A DNA stretch of 5,405 bases from Actinomycetota bacterium. GTDB lineage: Bacteria > Actinomycetota > Thermoleophilia > Solirubrobacterales > Solirubrobacteraceae. Under the pieces are notes generated by a model that worked only from the letters and a program-made list of their open reading frames with translations, made no database searches and was not told the DNA's origin. Of this stretch, positions 1-5,031 are shown in pieces; the first letter of the stretch is position 1; each line of letters begins with the position of its first letter. Position numbers and translations under genes: made by a program. Location: contig JAHWJM010000206.1 of NCBI GenBank assembly GCA_019348435.1, positions 1-5,405 of the forward strand. The letters run 5' to 3'.

Positions 1-387
1 GCCGATGTCCTAGAGGCTTGGCGGGCGGCATGGAACGCTTGTGATGCCGATGCGCTATCGCGGCTCGCAGACGACAAGATCGAGCTGGTGACGCCGCTGG
101 GTGTGCGGCAAGGGCTCTCGGCACTGCGCGATCTGGTTGCAAGGCAGACGTTCGGCGTGCGGCTCTATGTCGGGCCGCAGACGTACAGGTTCAAAGGCGA
201 CACCGCCGTTTCGGTCGGACCCGTCGAGTGGCGCTCCGTCGATGAGGACGACGCGGTCGTTGAGCGACAGGACGACGGTGCCGCGGCGTTCACGTTCCGC
301 AACGATCGGATCGCGCGCTTCAAACCCTTCCCAGACGCGGACACGGCGCTGCGGGCGGAAGGCTTCAGTGGCCCGCGACACGCCTGA
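1..387 (+). CDS. NTF2-like / SnoaL-fold protein, 3' part (5' end outside window)
   Basis: The frame is open from base 1 to a TGA at 385-387, giving 128 residues with no start inside the window that fits the fold. The first visible residues (VLEAWRAAWNACDADAL) are the usual first helix of NTF2-like proteins. They are followed by a short strand and loop (DKIELVTPLGVRQG), a second helix (LSALRDLVARQ), then alternating strands ending RNDRIARFKPFPD, the closing strand pattern of this fold. A GTG at 88 could be called as a start, but it would remove helix 1, so I read the gene as truncated by the window edge. Members form small cone-shaped barrels that act as enzymes, binding domains or immunity-type proteins; the substrate cannot be told from sequence. 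It is convergent with the secreted-protein gene at 522-868. The fold call is fairly sure, the function unknown. Confidence 0.72.
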   Translation, partial: ADVLEAWRAAWNACDADALSRLADDKIELVTPLGVRQGLSALRDLVARQTFGVRLYVGPQTYRFKGDTAVSVGPVEWRSVDEDDAVVERQDDGAAAFTFRNDRIARFKPFPDADTALRAEGFSGPRHA

Positions 388-450
388 AGGCAAGTTCGGG
401 CCGGGATCCCGTAGGTGTCCCGCTGAGGCACCCCTTTTCAAGACCCCGGA

Positions 451-470
451 GGGAGCGCGACAGCGCTCTC
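451..470. terminator. Hairpin between convergent genes, possible bidirectional terminator
   Basis: GGGAGCGC (451-458) and GCGCTCTC (463-470) can pair over 8 bp with one G-U pair, closing a GACA loop. It lies in the 134-bp gap between the end of the NTF2-like gene (387) and the stop of the opposing secreted-protein gene (522), where a shared terminator would be expected. There is no T-run after it on either strand, so it is not a classical intrinsic terminator. The role is inferred from position. Confidence 0.3.
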
Positions 471-521
471 AGAGAACTCGAACCAGCAGCCTCATCCGCA
501 CCGACGAAGGAGCGTCGTGTC

Positions 522-868
522 CTATCGCCGAGCTGCCGCGTTGTCGTCTGAGAGGTTGTAGAAGTACTCGAAGCCGGCGGCTGGCGCGGCGTTGTTCGCC
601 TGCGGAATGTCCTGAACGCAGAGCAATCCGTTTCCATTCTTGTCTATGGCAGCCGCCCCGGCCTTGATCTGCTCAAGGGTGACGATGCCGTCCTCGAGCG
701 CGGCCTGGACCTTCGGCAGTTGCAGCCGCTGCTCAAGCGAAAGGGCACCCAGGTTGAAGCCAGGTGGGCACGTCTTCTCGGGCGGCCCGGCTGCACCCGC
801 CGGTGTCGCAGCGGCCAAGAGCGTCACGGCCACAGTTGTCAGAGCACGCTTTGCCGGTACATCTGCAT
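522..868 (-). CDS. Small secreted protein with excalibur/EF-hand-like DxNxNGxxC motif; start in another frame
   Basis: The coding frame is clear from about 860 down to the TAG at 522-524, roughly 112 codons. It opens with a signal peptide: basic AKR, hydrophobic core LTTVAVTLLAAATP, and likely cleavage after AGA. The predicted exported part (about 88 residues) has a first Cys in CPPGFN, a helical stretch (LEQRLQLPKVQAALEDGIVTLEQI), then DKNGNGLLC with the second Cys. That D-x-N-x-N-G-x-x-C pattern resembles excalibur/EF-hand calcium loops of small exported actinobacterial proteins. A disulfide between the two Cys and metal binding are inferences. The start is a problem: ATG 868, with AGAGGA just upstream, is one frame off and stops after 9 codons, while the protein frame has only GTG 833 and 827 nearby, which would cut into the signal peptide. 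A one-base indel near 860-868 would join them. An in-frame ATG at 1049 exists, but the intervening sequence is not protein-like and overlaps the gene at 1021. Confidence 0.6.
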
Positions 869-877
869 TCTGTCCTC

Positions 878-925
878 TTAGCCGGTCGTCCTCCTGAACA
901 TGCGGTGGTTCGTGGAAGTGCTCAT
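878..925 (-). other. Possible 15-codon leader ORF or detached N-terminus of the secreted protein
   Basis: ATG 925 has a good Shine-Dalgarno site (AGGAGA, about 6 bases upstream) and opens a 15-residue frame, MSTSTNHRMFRRTTG, ending at TAA 878-880. It is in the same frame as ATG 868 and one frame off the secreted-protein body. The basic MFRRTTG end looks like the start of an exported protein. A single lost base between 881 and 860 would fuse it to the signal peptide downstream, giving a long n-region. Alternatively it is a real leader peptide or a chance ORF. I do not claim a function. Confidence 0.25.
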
Positions 926-1020
926 GCTGGTCTCCTGCGGGGCTCTGTGGACGCTGTTGCGGCGCGCGAGCTGTTCGTCGATGAGTGGGCCTGGAGGGAG
1001 TTGCGGTTCTACGTTCTGCG

Positions 1021-1443
1021 TCACAGCGCGCCCATCTGGCGCATCGCACCGGCTTGGTCGAGCTGCGGCCAGTGCTCGATCACGCGGCCGTCCTCGATCC
1101 GCCAGATGTGGACCTGGCTCATCTCGATGGTGCGATTGGTCGGGGCGATGCCCTGGTAGTCGCCGACGTGCAGGGCCGTCATGCGCGTGCGTGCGACCAC
1201 ACGGTCTTCGCTGGCGATCACGTCGAGGGGCTCCTGCTTGACGTCGGCGAAGGTCGTGTTGACCCTCTCGACGATCTCGCGGAAGCCGTCGTGACCGCGC
1301 AAGCTCATGTGGTGGTTGACGTAGTCGGGGTGGACGACGTCCTCGACGGCGGGGCCGGTGTCCGCGTTGCAGATGAGCTCCAGGAACCGCAGCGCGGTCT
1401 GGGTGTTGGACTCGGTGGTGGTGTGTGTGGTGGTGTTGGTCAT
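1021..1443 (-). CDS. SnoaL-like polyketide cyclase / ester cyclase family protein
   Basis: This complete 140-residue protein matches the SnoaL-like branch of the NTF2 superfamily in length and order of elements. There is an N-terminal helix (ALRFLELICNAD, about 17-28), then HPDYVNHHM (38-46), GHDGFREIVERVNTTFAD (50-67), the VIASEDRVVARTRMTALHVGDYQGIAPTNR segment (75-104), and the closing HIWRIEDGRVIEHWPQLD (112-129), which is the family's most recognisable block. The family includes aldol cyclases of aromatic polyketide pathways, but most environmental members have no known substrate, and no polyketide genes are visible here. It is predicted cytosolic; there is no signal peptide. ATG 1443 is preceded by GAGGAT with about 7 bases of spacing, supporting that start. 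The first 16 residues are Thr/Asn-rich and lie before the fold. It is divergent from the LuxR-family gene across 86 bp and may be its target. Confidence 0.86.
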   Translation of the reverse strand: MTNTTTHTTTESNTQTALRFLELICNADTGPAVEDVVHPDYVNHHMSLRGHDGFREIVERVNTTFADVKQEPLDVIASEDRVVARTRMTALHVGDYQGIAPTNRTIEMSQVHIWRIEDGRVIEHWPQLDQAGAMRQMGAL

Positions 1444-1487
1444 GGCCCGTATCCTCGGCCCGCGGCCGGGTGCGTCGCTACGGGCGT

Positions 1488-1511
1488 GACCCTGGGATCG
1501 ACCCTGGGATT
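1488..1511 (+). repeat. Tandem 12-bp direct repeat, possible operator
   Basis: GACCCTGGGATC (1488-1499) is followed immediately by GACCCTGGGATT (1500-1511), 11 of 12 bases identical. Each unit contains CCCTGGG, an inverted repeat around one base, so the two dyads are centred 12 bp apart, close to one helical turn. It lies directly upstream of the possible -10 box of the LAL regulator gene. The position suits an activator or repressor site; the binding protein is unknown. Confidence 0.5.
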
Positions 1512-1515
1512 GGCG

Positions 1516-1521
1516 TACGGT
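1516..1521 (+). promoter_or_regulatory. Candidate -10 box (TACGGT) for a leaderless LAL regulator transcript
   Basis: TACGGT fits TANNNT and ends 8 bases before ATG 1530, so transcription would begin at or within a couple of bases of the start codon. There is no strong Shine-Dalgarno site before that ATG (only GAGCGG close by), which agrees with leaderless translation, common in actinobacteria. The hexamer at -35 spacing (around 1493-1498) does not look like a consensus -35 box. Confidence 0.3.
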
Positions 1522-1529
1522 CTGAGCGG

Positions 1530-4283
1530 ATGAGGGTGGCGAGGGGGGAACTGATCGAGCGGGAGTCCGAGCTCGCGCTGATCGAGGCTCGCATCGGCGG
1601 CATCGGCGACGGCCACGAAACGTTTCTCGCGATCCAGGGCGAGGCGGGCATCGGCAAGACGAGCCTCTTCAAAGCTGCCCGGCGATGGGCCGCAGCGCAG
1701 GGCCTCCGCGTGCTGTCGGCGCGCGGCAGCGACCTCGAGAGCGAGTTCGCGTTCGGGGTGGTCCGGCAGGCGCTCGAACCCGCGGTCGCCGGCCGCAAGG
1801 AGCTCTTCGCCGGGGGCGCCGCGCTCGCGGCGGCCGCGATCGGTGGCGCCGGGGCGATCAAGCCCAGCGTGAGCGAGGGGATGCTGCACGGCCTGTACTG
1901 GCTCGTCGCGGAACTCGCCGACCAGGCGCCGCTGCTGCTCGCCGTCGACGACCTGCACTGGGCCGATGCCGAGTCGTTGGCGTTCCTGCGCTTCCTCGCG
2001 GTGCGGCTCGAGAGCATGCGTGTGGGCGTCGTCGTGGCGACGCGTCCTCCGGCGGAGGGCAGCCCCGTGGCCCGCCTGCTCGCGGACGTCGCCGTTGAGA
2101 CCCTCGCAGTCGGTGCTCTCGGGCCCGAGGGTGCGGCGCGGCTGCTCGCCGGTCGCCTCGGTACGACGCCGCACCCGCAGTTCTCCGCGGCCGCGCACGC
2201 CGCGAGCGGAGGAAATCCGTTCCTGCTCGATCAGCTCGCGCAGGCGCTGCTCGCAGAGGGCATCGCGCCGGTGGCCGATCAGGCGCCGCGGATCGCGACG
2301 CTGCAGCCGGACGGTCTCGCGCGCGCCGTCGTCGCACGTCTCGACGCCGATGCCCGCGCGCTTGCTCGCGCCGTCGCGATCCTTGGCGACGACGCGCCGG
2401 TCGCGCTCGCGGCCGAGCTTGCTTCGCTGCCGCCACATGCGGCCGAGTGCGCCGCCGACGCGCTGGAGCACGCCGGGGTGCTTGCCGACGTGCGCCCGCT
2501 GCGGTTCCGTCACGCGCTGCTGCGCGGCGCCGTGCTTGGGAGCATGCGTGCGGGTGAGCAGGCTGGCGGGCACGCGGCCGCGATCGATCTGCTGGGCGCC
2601 CGTGGAGCCGATCCCGAGCGCCTGGCCGCCCATCTCCTGCGCATCGAGCCCCGCGGGGAGCCGCGCGACGCCCTATCGCTGCTTGCCGCCGCCGACCGCG
2701 CGGCCCGCCGTGGCGCCCACACGTCGGCGGCGCTCGTGCTGGTGCGCGCGCTGGCCGAGCCGCTGGATCGTGCGCAGCGCCATCGTGCGCTGCTCGCGCT
2801 CGGCGAGTCGGAATGGGCGCTCGGGCGGGGCAGCGCCGCGGACCACTTCATCGCCGCTGCCGGGCTCGCGGGCGACGACGCGGAGCGGCGGGCGGCGGCG
2901 ATTCGTGCCGGGCATGCCGCGGCGCTCGATGCCGCGCGCGTCGAGCCGGCGCTCGCGCTGCTCGCGCGGGTCCAGGCGCCCGCCGGCGATCGCGAGGCGG
3001 CGATGCAACTCGTCAACGCGCGCCTGGCGGCGGTGTGGGCCGACTTCGATCGCCATCGCGCGAACGCGCTCGAGGCCGCTGCGCTCGGTCCTGAAGGCGC
3101 GACCGCGACCGAGTCGATGGTGCTCGCTCATCTCGCGCGCGACGCGCTGCAGAACGGCGAGCCTGCAGATGTCGTGACGAGGCTGCTCGACGGCGCGCTG
3201 CGGCATGAGGCGCTCGAGCGGACGACGTGGTTCGTCCCGGTCATGATCGGGCTGGCCGCGGTCGATCGCCACGAGGAGGCCGACGCCCTCGCGCAGCGCG
3301 TCATCGAGCACGCGCGAGCGGGCGGGCGCCTGAGCAGCTTCGCGCTGGCCAACGGGTGGCGAGGGCGCGTGGCGTGGATGCGCGGTGACCTGGTCCGCGC
3401 GGAGGAGCGGGCGCTGGCGGCGACGGAGGCCGCCATCGGCGCGCAGTGGTGGACGTTGATCGGGATTGCCGTGCTGGTCGAGTCGCTCGTCGACCAGGGA
3501 CGAGTCGCGGACGCGGCCGCCGCGTGGGCGAACGCCGGTCTCGGCGACGACGTCCCCCGTCACCGCGCGCTGCACCAGCTGCTTCACGCGCGATCGCGGA
3601 TCCGCGAGGCACGGGGCGACGCGGCCGGTGCTCTCGAGGACCTCCGCGAGCTCGACTGTCGCGTCGGCGAGCACGCGAAGCGCAGCGTGAACTGGCTCGC
3701 GACGCGACTGCGCACGGCCGAGCTGCTCCACGCCACCGGCGCCGTCGATGAGGCGCTGGCCGACGCACGCGCCGCCGTCGAGCTGGCGAAGCGCTTCGGC
3801 GCCGGCTCGGCGGCCGGCTCGGCGCTACGGGTGCATGGGTGGCTGGCCCAGGACGCAGGCGAGCTCATGCGGGCCATCGAGGCGCTGGCGGCGTCGCCGG
3901 CCCGCCTCGAGCACGCGCGCGCGCTCATCGACCTCGGCGCGCTCCTTCGCCGCCGCGGCGCTCGCAGCGATGCGCGTGAGCCGCTGCTGGGCGGCCACGA
4001 GCTGGCGCTCGCGTGCGGCGCGACGCCCGACGTCGAGCGCGCCCGCAGCGAGCTCGCCGCAACAGGGCTCCACGTCGAGCGCCTGCCCGCCGCTGGCGGT
4101 GACGAGCTGACCGCGAGCGAGCGACGGATCGCTGCGCTCGCGGCGGACGGCGCGACCAACAAGGAGATCGCGCAGGCCCTGTTCGTGACGATCAAGACGG
4201 TCGAGATGCACCTCTCGGCGGTCTACCGCAAGCTCGGCATCCGTTCTCGGCGCGACCTCCCGCGGGCCCTCGGCTCGACCTGA
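1530..4283 (+). CDS. LuxR-family transcriptional regulator, large ATP-binding (LAL/MalT-like) type
   Basis: This is a 917-residue cytosolic regulator. The N-terminal AAA/STAND-type ATPase begins at LIERESELALIEARI (about 8-22), the usual entry to this domain. Walker A is GEAGIGKTS (37-45) and Walker B is LLLAVDDLHWAD (135-146). A SGGNPFLLDQLAQAL block follows at about 230-245. The middle, roughly 300-850, is Ala/Arg/Leu-rich and helical, consistent with the TPR-like sensor and oligomerisation part of LAL proteins. The C-terminus (about 859-917) is a full LuxR helix-turn-helix: LTASERRIAALAADGATNKEIAQ, then TIKTVEMHLSAVYRKLGIRSR. Length and order are normal for LAL proteins, which bind ATP and DNA and usually control adjacent genes. 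An in-frame ATG at 1425 would add 35 residues running into the divergent gene with no domain content, so I chose ATG 1530. No frameshift is visible over 2.7 kb. The inducer is unknown; the divergent SnoaL-like gene is the obvious candidate target. Confidence 0.9.
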   Translation: MRVARGELIERESELALIEARIGGIGDGHETFLAIQGEAGIGKTSLFKAARRWAAAQGLRVLSARGSDLESEFAFGVVRQALEPAVAGRKELFAGGAALAAAAIGGAGAIKPSVSEGMLHGLYWLVAELADQAPLLLAVDDLHWADAESLAFLRFLAVRLESMRVGVVVATRPPAEGSPVARLLADVAVETLAVGALGPEGAARLLAGRLGTTPHPQFSAAAHAASGGNPFLLDQLAQALLAEGIAPVADQAPRIATLQPDGLARAVVARLDADARALARAVAILGDDAPVALAAELASLPPHAAECAADALEHAGVLADVRPLRFRHALLRGAVLGSMRAGEQAGGHAAAIDLLGARGADPERLAAHLLRIEPRGEPRDALSLLAAADRAARRGAHTSAALVLVRALAEPLDRAQRHRALLALGESEWALGRGSAADHFIAAAGLAGDDAERRAAAIRAGHAAALDAARVEPALALLARVQAPAGDREAAMQLVNARLAAVWADFDRHRANALEAAALGPEGATATESMVLAHLARDALQNGEPADVVTRLLDGALRHEALERTTWFVPVMIGLAAVDRHEEADALAQRVIEHARAGGRLSSFALANGWRGRVAWMRGDLVRAEERALAATEAAIGAQWWTLIGIAVLVESLVDQGRVADAAAAWANAGLGDDVPRHRALHQLLHARSRIREARGDAAGALEDLRELDCRVGEHAKRSVNWLATRLRTAELLHATGAVDEALADARAAVELAKRFGAGSAAGSALRVHGWLAQDAGELMRAIEALAASPARLEHARALIDLGALLRRRGARSDAREPLLGGHELALACGATPDVERARSELAATGLHVERLPAAGGDELTASERRIAALAADGATNKEIAQALFVTIKTVEMHLSAVYRKLGIRSRRDLPRALGST

Positions 4284-4570
4284 CGCACACAGGATCCCCG
4301 CGCGCGCGGAGCGGCCAGTTCCGTCTAGCAGATCGAGCTTCAGGCGCCGCGGCCGGCGCGGTTGGCCGTCCCGATTGCGGTTCCCGCGCGGACCGCGACG
4401 ACATCGGCCACGGGCTCGAGCGCAGACGCTGGCGTCATCCGCGGACGACCGGCTTACAGGCTGACCCTCGGGTCGACGCGACTGCTTCTCAGGTGGAGCG
4501 AGAGCACGCGGCCCACAACGAAAAGACGCGTGCACGAGCGCAGCCTGTTGCCCACGGGCCGACGTGCCGG
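4284..4570. other. Gene-free stretch after the LAL regulator
   Basis: I see no supported gene, RNA or repeat in these roughly 290 bases. Open frames on both strands are rich in Arg, Ser and Pro, have no recognisable motif and no good ribosome site, and look like high-GC shadows. A 12-bp perfect palindrome of alternating CG (CCGCGCGCGCGG, 4298-4309) lies 14 bases after the regulator's stop codon. It could form a hairpin, but it lacks a T-tract and its central bases leave little room for a loop. Confidence 0.4.
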
Positions 4571-4615
4571 CTACTCGCTGAAGACGTACTCGACGTCGTC
4601 GAACCGGCGGGACAT
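4571..4615 (-). other. 14-codon ORF directly after the cupin gene, status uncertain
   Basis: ATG 4615 starts 5 bases after the cupin stop codon, with GAGG close upstream, and encodes MSRRFDDVEYVFSE before a TAG at 4571-4573. The spacing and ribosome site look like the next gene of an operon, and the short peptide is more protein-like than the surrounding frames. It may be the start of a decayed gene, given that the cupin gene just before it is also damaged. No family is recognised. Confidence 0.22.
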
Positions 4616-4693
4616 GGACCTCAGCTGGTCCACAGACCCCGTGTGATGACCGATGTCGCGTCAGGCGCGTCGGCGGCGAGGACGTACGCCAAC

Positions 4694-4711
4694 CGCACGT
4701 CCGTCTCGCCG
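4694..4711 (-). repeat. 18-bp direct repeat, copy in cupin C-terminal part
   Basis: CGGCGAGACGGACGTGCG reads identically on the minus strand here and at 4958-4975, 264 bp apart. Both copies are in the same frame and encode Gly-Glu-Thr-Asp-Val-Arg (residues 99-104 here, 11-16 in the other copy). The two flanks differ, so this is a short shared block rather than a domain duplication. Confidence 0.55.
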
Positions 4712-4957
4712 GTCGCCTCGACGGAATCGTGCGCGTTGCCCGGAATGAACACCGCATGCCCTGGCCGATCGCTCGCGCTGAGCCGTCGACCGTGACCCCG
4801 GTGCCATCGAGGACCAGGTAGGCGTCGGGCTGTTCGTGGCGATCGGTGTGCAGCGCGCCTCCGGGCGGCAGCCGAGCTACCTCCCAGCGTCAGCCCGTCG
4901 CCGGCCAGCTGAAGGTGGCCCGCCAATCGAGTGGGCCGCGGTGTAGCTGCGAGACGG

Positions 4958-4975
4958 CGCACGTCCGTCTCGCCG
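4958..4975 (-). repeat. 18-bp direct repeat, copy in cupin N-terminal part
   Basis: This is the second copy of the 18-bp block at 4694-4711. It lies near the 5' end of the cupin frame, in a stretch (residues about 1-40) that I cannot match to the usual cupin N-terminus. Recombination or local gene conversion could have placed it there; chance is less likely for an 18-base exact match. Confidence 0.55.
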
Positions 4976-5031
4976 CTGTCAGTCGTGCTCGCCGCCAGGT
5001 GCACGTGAGCCCTATCGCGCGGCGAGCGTCA

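Larger units (their letters stand above)
1444..1529. promoter_or_regulatory. Divergent intergenic control region, SnoaL-like gene / LAL regulator
   Basis: These 86 bp separate two divergent start codons, so promoters for both genes should lie here or overlap the coding ends. Seen directly are a Shine-Dalgarno-like GAGGAT for the minus gene at 1451-1456, a tandem 12-bp repeat at 1488-1511, and TACGGT at 1516-1521, which fits the TANNNT -10 pattern for the plus gene. I see no convincing -35 boxes. Regulation by the neighbouring LuxR-type protein is inference. Confidence 0.5.
4621..5004 (-). pseudogene. Cupin-domain protein gene with two compensating frameshifts
   Basis: One frame stays open from GTG 5004 (AGGG five bases upstream) to TGA 4621-4623, 127 codons, but its middle reads as Arg/Ala-rich nonsense. 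In the next frame, positions 4880 to 4758 encode 41 sensible residues, VARLPPGGALHTDRHEQPDA followed by YLVLDGTGVTVDG, a cupin motif 1 region. There His-x3-Asp-x6-Gly takes the place of the usual His-x3-Glu-x6-Gly. At 4758 the sense returns to the original frame with HAVFIPGNAHDSVE (cupin motif 2, P-x-x-x-H) and runs to the C-terminus, TRGLWTS. An extra base near 4881 and a missing base near 4758 explain this. As read, the product would lack the motif 1 metal ligands, so it is probably non-functional unless these are sequencing errors. Cupins are small metal-binding beta-barrels of many functions; the substrate here is unknown. The gene follows the TetR-type gene by 27 bp on the same strand and was probably co-transcribed with it. 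Confidence 0.65.

Noticed and set aside
474..484. A TTCGA-containing motif on the minus strand (GGTTCGAACT-like T-loop look) suggesting a tRNA in the 388-521 gap
   Set aside because: The bases flanking the loop do not form a T-stem, and no acceptor stem, D-arm or anticodon arm can be built around it.
834..1049. In-frame upstream extension of the secreted-protein gene to ATG 1049
   Set aside because: The added stretch is Arg/His/Pro-rich, overlaps the 3' end of the SnoaL-like gene by 29 bp and places the signal peptide deep inside the protein.
1425..1529. Longer LuxR-family regulator starting at ATG 1425
   Set aside because: The added 35 residues overlap the divergent gene's start and carry no family feature. 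The ATPase domain begins just after ATG 1530.
1440..2633. 397-codon open frame on the minus strand opposite the ATPase domain
   Set aside because: This is a high-GC shadow of the regulator frame. Composition is dominated by Arg, Gly and Ala, with no recognisable domain.
4298..4309. CG-alternating palindrome as terminator of the LAL regulator
   Set aside because: It is a perfect 12-bp palindrome with no unpaired bases for a loop and no T-tract. CG runs arise easily at this base composition.
4362..4646. 94-codon plus-strand open frame after the regulator
   Set aside because: Thr/Ser/Arg-rich with no motif; it runs antisense into the cupin 3' end and has no convincing ribosome site.
3825..4757. 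310-codon open frame on the minus strand opposite the regulator's 3' end
   Set aside because: It is antisense to a well-supported gene over its C-terminal half, Arg-rich and without motifs. Its first residues are the shifted frame of the cupin gene.
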